From: Numida meleagris
Lineage: Eukaryota; Chordata; Aves; Galliformes; Numididae
Length of the DNA: 64,000 nt
Direction: 5' to 3'
Assembly: GCF_002078875.1 (NCBI RefSeq)
Contig: NC_034409.1
Span: forward strand, 66,437,015-66,501,014
Below, one piece after another: positions 1-11,013 of this stretch; positions within the stretch are counted from its first letter, which is position 1, and each line of letters starts with the position of its first letter. Below the pieces are notes generated by a model. It saw nothing but the letters and a program-made list of their open reading frames with translations. It searched no databases and was not told the origin of the DNA. A program made the translations under genes and the position numbers.

Positions 1-3000
1 TAACGTTTATTAGGAGAACCTCAGTCCGCCTTGCCAGGGCATGAAGTTACTGGAATGCTTCCCCTCCGTGTCCATACAGGTGTGCAGTACGTGCAGATTT
101 GCATGGGAGGATGTGTGAGGCTCTGAGATCCTCTTTGTCTTCCAGGTTATGGCAAGGTTCCGCTTTCCTCAGGCTTATCGAGTAGCGACCATAGTTTACT
201 AAAATATTTATTTCAGTTTAGGGGAAACTTAGTGACATGCAGTTGCTTTCGCATTTAAGATCACAGTTTATAGCCCTTTGAAGTCATTATGTTTGAAGGA
301 AAAAGAAGTGCTTAGGATAAGCTGAACTTGAATTAAATTGTGTAGGCTGATAACATATTGAATTTGTGGTACGGCTCGTTTCGCTAAGGAAGTAAGTCAA
401 GCAATGAGTAACGCTGGGCCGCCTCGTATCATAACAAGAGGTGAGGTAGCTTTAGTGCAAGGCGGTGGGGTTCGCTGAATCTGAACGATGAGCTGATCCT
501 TCTGACTTCAGGGATGGCGATGGTTCTGAAGGTAGAATGTTAATCTGTGGTTTGTAGAACTTCATGATTCACAAGCATAAAGCTGAGATAAATCGGGCTG
601 GTTTCCAGCCCCAGTGCTTTTGTTTGCGGTGATTTAGAACTTCCAAACTACAAATCGCTTCTTTGTGCTCATAGGTGACCCGGTGGAAACTTTGAGACAG
701 GGCAGACTTTTAGAGAACCAAGAGACAGAATGTCTTTTAGGTAGTTCCCAGATATAATGCTGATTAGTATTATTATTATTTTGATCTTTTCATTAGGAAT
801 TCCACAGTTGTCCTTGTATCCAGCCCCATTTAAATCTTAGCCCAGCACAAGAGGGTTGCAGTATGTGCATGCTGTGCTGATCCTTTTTGTTTAACTGGCA
901 ATGCTTTTACACTCAAACTAGCTATCAGAGTATGATGGGTCAACAGGATCGTTCTCTTATCGTGAGGCACACCTGAAATATCTGCTTAGGCAGTGCTTGT
1001 GATTTCTCAGCAAATGTTCAGCCCAGTGGGGAGCTGCAGGACTCACCTCCATCTCCCAAGGGTTAACAGTAACCTATAATAATAATCTTGTGGCACAAAA
1101 ATGCTTCTTTTTATGCATTACCTATTTCCAGAGGCCTAATTTAGGTTTTGTATCAAAATGGATATCACAAACCCTTGAGCTTCCCGCTGAGAAGGAAAGT
1201 GCTACCGAGAGACGTCGTTCTCTGTTATTCTTCTGGTGTCCGGGAGGGGTGAGGAGGCAAGGAAACAATTGCTGATATCTCTAGCAGTAAGTATAAATAG
1301 TGCCAAGGTGGGCTGCAAAGCTAAAACGCTTGGAGAGTGTAGTTCCTGTGAGAGCCTGACCCTTGCTCTTTTTCGAGTATATTTGCATGTGTGCGTGTTT
1401 CTTCATTTGTGAGGCAATTTACAGATCAACAAGAAATCAGTTGCATTTTGTAACTGCACAAAACTTTCACCTGTCATTAAAAGAAAAGAATATTGAGTAA
1501 AATGAGAGTGTGTTTTCCTGCTTCGGTGCGCAGACAGCGACATTCAAGGATCGGCGTGCACGTGTCCCTGCTCTCTCTGTGCACGTTTCGTGCCAGATTC
1601 TGCTGCAGATCCAGTTGAACTGTTTTCATCAGTTGCTTTCCTCAGGAATTTGTTTGTTGAATGTTTTCATATACAAAAAGTTATGTTTTGATTTTTGTTT
1701 CTTTGCTGTAAGAACTGCAAACAGGGAAAACAAAAGCTGTTTTTGAAAATGAAAAGGTTTTGGAAATCAGAAAAGCTTACTGAACGCCCGGATAGTTTCT
1801 TCCCATTTAGTATTGATTTTCCATTGGAAACGCATGTGAGAGGAGAGGGCAGATTTTAACAAAACCTGAAAAATGCTCACGTTTCAGTTTCCTAGCAGTT
1901 GCTATTTTTCCCTGCTTTTTCTCTAAGAAATTTTGTTGCGTGGAGCTTGTCCCAAACCTCTCCTCTTCCTCCTGCCCATGTAGATGCCCCACAGACTAAG
2001 CAGCCCCTGCCTCGCAGCCCACTGCCATATGTCCCTTCCCCTCTCCCCACCACTTGTGTTGGAAGTGCCCAGGGGGAGGCCAACGTGACGCTGCTGCTCA
2101 GCTGTTGGATAGGGGAGTTCCTGGTGCTCATGGCTCCTTGTGTCTTGCAGGTTCACGTGCCAAACAAGGACCTTTTCAGCCATGGGTATAGCAGAGCGCT
2201 CTACCTGCGCGGTAGGGTTGATTCCATTGATTTCAGCACCACTCGTGTTGGGCTGTATTGGCTTTGTCCCACCATTGCCTGGCTGGGGCCAGAAGTACTC
2301 ATTAAGCAAACAGTGCTCACCACCCTGAGCATAGTGGAGTGAATGCATGGCGGAGAGCATGGTGGGTGCGAGCTGTGGTCGTGCTCTGCCACAGCCTGGG
2401 CAAGTCCTGCGACCCTTTCTTCCTCAGTTCTCATGTGTTCAAGGACGTACAGGCTTACCATCGCACATGGGTGTTGCAAAAATTAATTAATAGCTATTTG
2501 CACGATTTCAAAGACTTATAACCCTAAGTAAATAAGAGCTTAATCAGTTATTTTTCTTCATATTTGTGCTAAAGGAAAAACCTACTAATTTATTTCCAAG
2601 CGCATGACACACAGAAACTATCTTCACACTTCTAAGTGGAGCTGGGGCTCAGTGCCAACACTTTTTTTTCCTAGTGAATCTGGTATACTTGTACACTTAT
2701 ATAGAATGGTACAACCTTACAGTTTCACTCAGGAGGTGGAAATTTTTTCTTCTGCATTTTTGTACTTATAAGCTGTAAATACCAGGCGCTTCTCGTGGGT
2801 TAGATTCTTTGGTCCTCACAACTGCATGCATTGCCAATGTCCTTTAGCATTTCTGTGGAGTAGCTCTGGCTAGTAAACAGTAAAAATGTGTGTTGTCTTT
2901 TTTTCTCTCATGTTCTGCAGTCTCCTTATACATTAATTATTGCATTTTAGGCATCTGGGGATTTGGGAAGGAGAATGGAGACAAAATATAATCGGGAAGC

Positions 3001-6000
3001 TTGTCACCTCTTATCCTCTTTCGTGTGTGTTTGTGGGGAAGCCCCTTCGTATACTGATTTGGGAAAGTGGACTAAGTCATGTCTCGCACCTGATGCGGTG
3101 CAGGAAATGTTACACAGAGCGCTGGCTTTGTGTGGATCTCCTAGGTGCAGTAGGGTAAAGGAAGTCAGAGATGGTGACTGTATCTGCATTTGTTGTCAGA
3201 AGAGGGTTAAAGAAGAGCTAAGTTTTTTTCTTTTATCCCTTTTTTAAAAAAATTTCCTTTGTTTTAATAAAGTATTTTTTTCTTAAATGAAGTGGGAGAG
3301 GAGAGTAATATGCCACTGACACGCTTTGGGATCTGAGGCTCCTGTGGACCCCATAGGATGTCAATGGACTCATTAAGATTTAGCCAAGTTTTATGCATTA
3401 TTCATAATATACATTCACAGCATGCACCCTAAAGACTGTCTCCTGTGAATGCTTAGTCAGAATCATTTGCATTCTGTATTATGGATCCATAATATAGAAT
3501 ACATTTAGCTACATTTTGTGTATTATGCTTTACACATATTTGCAGCCTTTGCTATTCTGGAATATGCAGCAAATGTGTTTAAAGAATAAAATGCAGTTTT
3601 GTTTTGTTGCTCCATAAAAACTAATGTGTAATAAGGACCCTGATGGAAATTAATTATTGTGTATGAGCAATGGACAATTTTGTTTTTTTTCTCTTTATTT
3701 TCAGTGACATTTTAAATTTACTTTTCTAACATGTTTAAGAGGTGTTTTACATTCTAGGCTGATATTTTGTTTTTGGTTTGTTTCAAATACATACAAATAT
3801 CATTTTTGATGTGGAAAGTTGGCAGATGATGAAACATCAGATTGAAGCTGAGATGCTTAATAATAGTAAGAGTTGTTTGCTCTGAGTTTGCTCTAATCCT
3901 ACAAACATTATTTCTCTTGTACATGACAAGACGAAGGAATCAACAAAACACCACATCAGAAAATTAATTTTCCTCCTGTCATCTGGAGGGTTGGAGCTCT
4001 TATCTTTTCACTTTTCCTCAGCTGCCGTTACAGCATGGTTACTGATCTGATCTCCTCTTCAGAAGAGATCTAGAGTAGCCCAGACATGTTCCTTAGCATA
4101 CTTCTGCGCTAGTTTTCCCATCTTTTTTCACAGAAATGACAGAAATGGTGGTCCTTAAAGTCCTCTGTAGTTGCTGTCTACTTAGGTTTACTCCTTTGGT
4201 ACCCTGTCACTGCTGACAGAAAATATTCCTTTGCAGAATTCTGTTATTGCTAGAAAACTGAATTTCTTTTGGGTCCAAAGAGTGAAGTCAGGGAGGTATA
4301 AGGATTACATGCTGTTTGCAGAATCTGTTAAGAGATCATTATTATGAAGCGTCTTCCAATTTGGGGACCATAAGAGTACTTCCAGCTGCCAGGCCATGCA
4401 GAGGACAACGGCAGACAGCAAAAAGAAATAAAAGGATGGGAGTTTTCAAGCCACGGCAAGAGCCAGGATCTTGCAGGATCTTTTGCAGGTCCATTTTCTT
4501 TTGAAGAGCAGCACCCATGTAGCTTCAGAAAGAGATAGTGAATGTAAGCGTTCGGTCCCTTCCCTTTTTCAGGGCTGCGCTGCAGAGTTGTACAGATGAC
4601 AACAAAGGGGGTAGATGGTGAGATCTGTGTCTCAGAAGCCTGGCACACAATAGGCAAAAGTAGTTTTCCAAGCTTAGATATATACAGTGCTGAAGGACAT
4701 CACATGCCTTTCTGTGTAGCTTTTTATCCAAATGTAATGCTTGATAAAAAGCCAAAGCTTATCAAAATAATTAAACAGTCCTAATATCACGAAAGACCGA
4801 GAAGGTTTTTCCTATCATAGGCTAAACACAGGTGAGTGTTTTGGCAAAGTCAGGAACTTGGGATAAAATGACTTCAAGATCTTAAGAGTATTTATATTTA
4901 CTTTTTTTCCCAGTCGTTTTTCCTGTTTACCTTTAGGCAGTGTCATACATACATGCCCTGAAGGAACAATAGAGACGTTGCTGTGTCCTCAGCAAACTGG
5001 GAACTTATCCTTTGGTCCACAAGTGACTGTTGAGTTCTTGGTGAAATAACATCTTAAATACATACATTTCATTGCTTTTTTTGTTCAAAAAGGGTGGCCA
5101 GTTTTTGATCAGAAGTTTTCACAATTGAGAATTTTCAACTTGTGTATAAATATGTATTTTGCAGCATGCCATTGCTGTTACTTGTTCCTTTTGCGTAGCA
5201 ATTGACAATTCAAGATGTTTAAGTCTTGTTGCACAGAAGCAACATTTCTCTTTTTTCTTTTATACAAGATGTAGCACAGTGGAATTCTGCTCTGTGAATA
5301 TGGCAGTATAAAAGCAATCACTGTAGAAGTGGTAACCGTATTGCTTCGGGGAGTGAACGTTGTTGGAACCGTTGCCAAATGGCTTTCTGTCCAGGAGAGC
5401 AAAGCTACCCTTCCATCTAAGCAGCTTGTGTTACTGGTACATACATGGGGCGGGGGATAGGAAAGAAAGACAGAAGTTATGGAAATGAAATCTGGATTTC
5501 CCTTAGCTTAGCGCTCAGATTTTTCATGTTATCTCCCTTGAGTCCTAAGCTCTCCTTCTTTGTACTCTCCTACTCCCTCTCCTCCACAGCCCTTGGTGCT
5601 GCCCTGGCACTTCTGTGCTGCACCCTTTCTTTCTTGCTGTGCACTGAAAGGTCCAACGTAAAACCCAAACTAATATATGCAAAAGAGATTATTAGTTTGG
5701 TCCCTGCTTCATACTTACAACACTTACATTGTTGATCCATCTTATTAGTTGGACGTGAGGATCTGAGACCTGTGTGAATATATTTTTTCCCATTGCAAAT
5801 CAAGGAAATGGGAACATAAGTAGTGCTTGAAAAACAAGACATCAAAATACCCCTTTCAGACTGACGAATATGCTTTGTATGCTGAACTTCTGGCATTTTC
5901 GTTTATTGTTCTCACAAATACCATTTGCATTTCAGCAGATTCATTGCCATTTTTGATACTCGGGGAGCTGCTTCTGGAAAGTGAGTGGAACATGCCTTTT

Positions 6001-6281
6001 AGCCCAGCTCAGCTCAGACTACAGTGCTGTGTGTAAGACACAATGATCTCCGGAGCATTCTGCAGTTCTGCTCCTTCTATTTTTTCTCTTGAGCAATCTA
6101 AATTCATACTGTAAGATGTGCAGTAGTGCAATGAGCATATTTTTGTTAGCGTTATTAGGCTTACAATGTGAAAAATAAATAAGTTGCTTCCTACTGTTTG
6201 GTGAAATTTCTAGGAAACTCCTAGCAGCTTTATTTAATATTTGTAATATATAGTTTTATTTTTGTAAATGATTTTATATGG
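1..6281. other. Non-coding stretch, no gene seen
   Basis: About 6.3 kb of AT-rich sequence with short T- and A-runs and no open frame that joins convincing splice sites. The overlapping open frames on both strands near 1.9-2.4 kb fall in a locally GC-richer patch and do not give a recognisable protein. A fragment near 2218-2240 (TTGATTCCATTGATTTCAG) resembles the core of the ancient amniote relics seen elsewhere in the window, but is too short to call. An acceptor-like site near 2922 (pyrimidines then CTGCAG) is not followed by a matching donor in an open frame. I see nothing else. Confidence 0.6.
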
Positions 6282-6603
6282 TGTAGCAGCAATGCTAAGT
6301 CATGGCTTGGACCAGTGATTGAGCACCTGGTGGGAAGGCAGAGCCATCCCAGGTGCACTCAGTGCACCTGAGTGATTGGAAGGGGTGGAGCCAGGATCCA
6401 CCCCTTCCCAGACCTCATTTAAGGGTTGGCAAGGGGAAGGTAAGGGTGTCTTGCTGGAAGTTCTTGTATGTCTGAGGCCTTTTAAAGGTAAGTAGCTTCT
6501 TTATTTTTGTGGCCCACAGCTGTTGTGTTTGAGCAAATTCTCAATTGCTGCAGCCTGGGGCCTTGCTGCTCTGGTGTTATTGCTGCACTTTCCATTGCAT
6601 TAT
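6282..6603 (+). repeat. Dispersed hairpin-bearing repeat, copy A (solo-LTR-like)
   Basis: This roughly 320-bp block aligns nearly end to end with a second copy at 32029-32365, at about four-fifths identity by eye, so it is an interspersed repeat. It begins TGTAGCAG. In the other copy the matching end is TTACA, which gives LTR-like TGTA...TACA termini. Inside are two hairpins: CAGGTGCAC/GTGCACCTG at 6350-6370 with a 3-base loop, and a 12-bp stem at 6378-6408 with a 7-base loop. Downstream are TTTAAGGG (weakly TATA-like) at about 6418, a splice-donor-like AAAG|GTAAGT at 6484-6493 and a T-rich stretch. No coding frame and no clear target-site duplication were seen (TATGG before, TATGA just after, not exact). 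A solo LTR of an endogenous retrovirus is my preferred reading. A non-autonomous DNA transposon or SINE remains possible. Confidence 0.75.
6350..6408 (+). other. Tandem stem-loops inside repeat copy A
   Basis: Two adjacent inverted repeats. The first pairs 6350-6358 with 6362-6370 around TCA. The second pairs GGAAGGGGTGGA (6378-6389) with TCCACCCCTTCC (6397-6408) around GCCAGGA, a perfect 12-bp stem. Both recur in copy B. A structural role in RNA or single-stranded DNA is inference. Confidence 0.75.
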
Positions 6604-9600
6604 GAATGGTCTTCCTTCAAGAACAGCTGTTTAAATAGGTGCTAGAGTGTGTAGGAAATAAGTACTGTACATTAGCTGGACTCATGAGGGATGGCAAGAA
6701 GAGTTTACTTTTCCTATGTTAATATCTGTGCCTTCATGTTAGTAACTTGTCTAATAGAGTACCTCTATAGCAGGCTTCAATTCAAAACTCCTCAAGTACT
6801 ATATTACCTTTATGAAAAGTATGCTATGGAAGTAGTTGTTTGAATGGGTAGATTTTGAAGAGTTTCTGGTGGTTTACCTACCATGTTGGTACTCCATTTT
6901 GTGGCTGGAGAAGTTTTGTATTTTTACTTTTGATTCCTTTCTCCAGTAGGAAAGGCAGGTTGTCCATTTATCTGACATTGTTCTGTGCTTTCTTCTCTTA
7001 GCATTGTCTGTCCTTTGTCCAAAAGAGTCCGCAAAGTATTTCTGTCCATCCATCATGTTAAAAAAAAAAATCTATTGACAGAACTCCTACATCATACTGT
7101 TTCAAAAATAGTAAAATGTGATTTCTCTTTTATCAGCCTTTTGAGTTCAGGATGTGTAACTTTGCAACAATACAATGCAATGCTTTAAAAAAAGAATCTG
7201 AGATTTTCATATGATCACAGGAGATGAGGTTTTAAGGGGAACACCAGGGATTCCAAGACAATAGTAAAAAGTTCATGGGTATTTGCAACCCTGGAGCTTC
7301 CTGGTATATGTGATCAAAAAGGGCTACAAAGACTCATGTTGTGTGCTCCTACCACACAGGTCTTTCACCTTGTGATGCTTCATGGGATGCATAATATCCA
7401 AAGAAAAAAGGTAAGCATCTCTCTCATACTCTAGTCTCCACACAGTAGAGTAGGAGTGGGGGAATAATACTGAGACCAGGGGAAGTTGGCATAACCAGAT
7501 TGCTTTCCACGTAGGCGGAATTACTGGAGGAATTTTTTCCCAAAATACTATGGAAGAGGAGGTACAGATTTGCACACATGCTGTGCATTGCTTGGCAACT
7601 TTGTCTGGTTCTGAAGACCTGTGTCTCTAAAAGGAGTGTTGTTCATCACAGGATCTTTCTACTGCTCTTTGCTCATTGCTTATATTATCAGGAGGTCAAG
7701 GTCTTCTACTTTGTTGTCTCCTTCCTTACAAGAGCTGCAGAAGTCAGCCGTGCTCAGACAGTACCTCACCTTCCGGGGTGTTAAGGCACCATCTTGTGCA
7801 TTCTGGGTTTTGCTACTGACCTGAAATACTCAGGTCTCTGATTTAACTTTTTTCAGAAATAGTTTCCTCTGGTGTTGTTCCGTAACATTTCCTGGTGTTT
7901 TTAGTGTGCACATACAAGTTTCTTCTAGAGATTATACCACCACTGCTTTGTTTTGCTGTGTTTTCAGGTTATTGCTAGTAAAGCTTGAATTCAGGCTGGA
8001 ACTTGTTGCCGGGCTGTTCCTTCTCCTCTGCTCTGTCTCATCCTCAGCCCAATTAGCAAGATGTACAGTAGCTTGCCTGTTACTTGTTTTTGATCTTGTT
8101 CAGGTTTTACCCTGAAGTTGCTTTTCACCCTTTTTCTTCTGCTAGTTTTACAGCAATGGTGCTGATCTGTTCTTACTGATGCATCTTAGTGTTCGAACTG
8201 TTTTTGTAGCAATGAAGGAAGAAGCAAAGATGAGACTTTACAGCTACATTATTTGTGTCTGTGTTATTTTAGTACTAAATCTTGATGTACATTTTAATCA
8301 ACAATAATACTAATATTTATAAGAAAGGGTTTCAGTCCACTTTTGAAGATTAGCCCCCTTTACTGAATACGGGGGCATGAGACCCCTTTTAAGAAGGGTA
8401 AAAGCAGAGGAGCCTGGTAGGTATGTACATTTTAAATGTGTGCCATGTGTGCTGAGGGTGACTTGGTTCACACAGAATATTTGCAGTCAAGTCAAAAATA
8501 GAACTCATAACTTGCATGCCTGTGCTTCCTTAGTCCAGTCCCTTCAGAAACAAATCTCCGCATTACTTAAAAAGAGCAGAACTGAAACATGACCGCTGGA
8601 GTCTGCGTCTGTTGCCTGTTGATGTGGAAGTAAGAGCTGGGAGGAAGATGAGGAGCAAAAATTGTATTGGGAGGCTCTTACAGATGTTCTGAATGCTGTA
8701 CCTGCCCTGCTGTGTAGTATTCTTGGCTTCATGGCTGTCTGTCCGTCCATCGTCTCCTTTAAGTACTGAATTGCAGCGAGTATTTCCAAACCAGTGCTGG
8801 TACGGTGATAGTGTATTATTGTTGTTCACCAGAACTAGGGACTACATGCAGTAAATAAGCTGCAATTGCAGTCTTGTTTGCAGCTGGCTTGTTTCCTAAA
8901 TATTAATACTAATACTACACTAAAAAAGTAAAACAGCTTAGAAGAACTAGTTGGAAAATCTGTACAGGTGTCAAGTTAAGCATATGGCAGAGCAGAGATT
9001 GCTGATGAAAATGACAGATGATAACATTCATTAAAGCTTTCAATTAACACCTTGAGAAATTCCATAAAATAATACCACATATAAATAATGTGTGATGTCT
9101 CTAAGCACATTTTTACCTGTTTTTAAGGAGAGGGAAGAGAGAGAGGGCAAGAAGATGGGAAATGTATTGTAAAAGTACTTATTATAACGGCTCTGTACCC
9201 TCCTTCCCCCTCCCCCCCTTTTTTTTTCGTTTAAGAGTTCAGTGGTCTCACATTAAATAAAGTGAGTTTATTTAAGCTGTCAGCGTGGGAAAAGATTTGG
9301 CCTGGATGACAGTTAGTTATTTGTATTCCCGAAGATGAGCAAAGATTTTTGTATCCATATCTGTATTTTTCTCTCTGAGTGTGAGAGAACCTGCAAGAAA
9401 CTGCAGGGCAATGTGAAAGATTATCTGATCAGTTAGCTAATTACAGAGATCAGTACATGACAGTAGCTGCAGTCCTGTCTTCACAGCCATCATCATCCAC
9501 ATGACTACTAGCTTCAGCAGGATCTTTCCACATTATGGAGAATTCTAGGTCTGAGCCTTTTCATGGGTGTGCATCAACAAGAACTAAGGATTTGTTTCAT

Positions 9601-10974
9601 CTAAGTAAGCTTTGTGACAGTGAATTAAAAAGTAAATGTTAAGAAGCTGACTTAGATGTTGATCCTTAATGTCAACTGTTAATTATACTGAAAAAAGCTT
9701 CTGAAATCAGGCATGCCCTGGTTGTCTTGACCAGAATTGTGATTCTGGAAGAAATGTCTTGGTCTTGCCAAAGCATGTAAGTAGTCTAGACACAGTGTAA
9801 GTGAATTCATATGAGTGTTCTTTGAACTTTGGGGTTTGAGTACTTTTATTTCCAAAGAGCCCATTGACACTGGTGCTTGCATTCCTTTTTCTGTTCTTGA
9901 GAAGTTATTGTGTGTATTACTGAGCACTTCTGTAGATCTGGCTAGGCTCAAGCATGGCTGAACTCTGTGGTTCTGGAGATCCAGACTTCAGACAAGATCT
10001 GCTCTGCTCTATTCGCATTGGATGTTCTTGCACTTTTTCGTTAACTATCTTAATATGTTCTTTATAATTGGATCCAATCAAGGCATGTGTGGCAACTTAA
10101 AATGTTAGCATCTTTTTTTCTTCCTTAAAATGCTATTTCATAGGGTTAGGATGCATGTCTATATGTCGTCATGTTTTCATGCTGTTATCATATTAGAGCT
10201 GCCACTTGAAGTAGTTGAGGAATCAGGTTGATAAATAAGGCCTCTGTCTAAAATGTCAATTAAAATGCTCAGTACTCGCTTGGGCTGTTGTTGTATACAT
10301 GTGGTTAAGAATTACTTTGCCCCATTTTTGAACTGAGTTATCATTTTCAATCAAAAATGCCAGAAATACTGAGCAGACAGCATGGCAGACTTGAGGGATG
10401 GGGTGATTCTTCAATAATGTAGCGTTGGAGTTGTTTCATGTACTGGGTTGTTGGGTTTGCGGATGTTTGAGGATGAAAGGTCTGCCAGAAAGACTTAAGG
10501 AGACAAATTTGGCATTACATGTAGACATGCTCTTTGTGTAGCATGGTGTGCCTGAAAGCTTCCCCTTAAAGGGGACCTCAGTTTCTTTCTAGAAGAAAAC
10601 CAGGGAGAAAACAGTGTTTTGAGCAGTGTAGGTGATAAGGGCACCTCAGTGCAGGAGTAAAATGGGAAGTGAGGTAAGTCACCATGTACATATGCACACC
10701 CTTACAACTGAAGGCTAAATGAACAAGCTGACTTGGGAGAAGTGGCATCAATTTAAGCATACCTGCAAAGGATCTTTACCTCTCCATATAGTCTTGAAAA
10801 TCCCTTCCTGAAATAGCATGCAGATTATGGAGTACAATTAAATAAAACTGTAAGTAGAAGCAGCAGGAGAGGAAAGAACGTTCTGTTGGTTTGCTGTCTT
10901 TTTGTATTTGAACCACTCTTGGATAGCTGTTTTCAAAAGTGATCAGTGGTGGTATCTCTTGGCCTCCAGGAAGG
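6604..10974. other. Non-coding stretch, no gene seen
   Basis: AT-rich sequence without a supportable exon. It contains a pyrimidine tract at 9196-9228 (listed separately) and small A- or T-runs. Open frames here are under about 90 codons and unrecognised. Confidence 0.6.
9196..9228 (-). repeat. Pyrimidine tract with G-quadruplex potential on the minus strand
   Basis: A homopyrimidine run made of C-blocks (9198-9200, 9206-9210, 9212-9218) followed by T9. On the minus strand the C-blocks read as four or more G-runs with short loops, fitting the usual G3+N1-7 pattern. The tract could also form a triplex. No function can be inferred from sequence alone. Confidence 0.6.
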
Positions 10975-11013
10975 CAATGGGAATTTTGTAGCTGACGTCA
11001 ATGGGAGCAGAAT
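10975..11013. repeat. Ancient amniote repeat relic
   Basis: Contains CAATGGGAATTTTGTAGC followed by TGACGTCAATGGGAGCAG. This matches the recurring pattern of a CAATGGGA block, a TTTTGCC-like spacer and then TGACTTCAATGGGAGCAGGAT that typifies old interspersed repeats of sauropsid genomes. The family name is not asserted. The call rests on recall plus similar cores elsewhere in this window. Confidence 0.5.

Noticed and set aside
2233..2253. REST/NRSF-like half site TTCAGCACCAC
   Set aside because: Only the left half matches, and it overlaps a possible ancient-repeat core.
1899..2360. Overlapping 145-147-codon open frames on both strands
   Set aside because: Both strands are open because of a local shortage of stop-forming words. 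Neither translation is recognisable, and the acceptor-like CTTGCAG near 2150 has no suitable donor.
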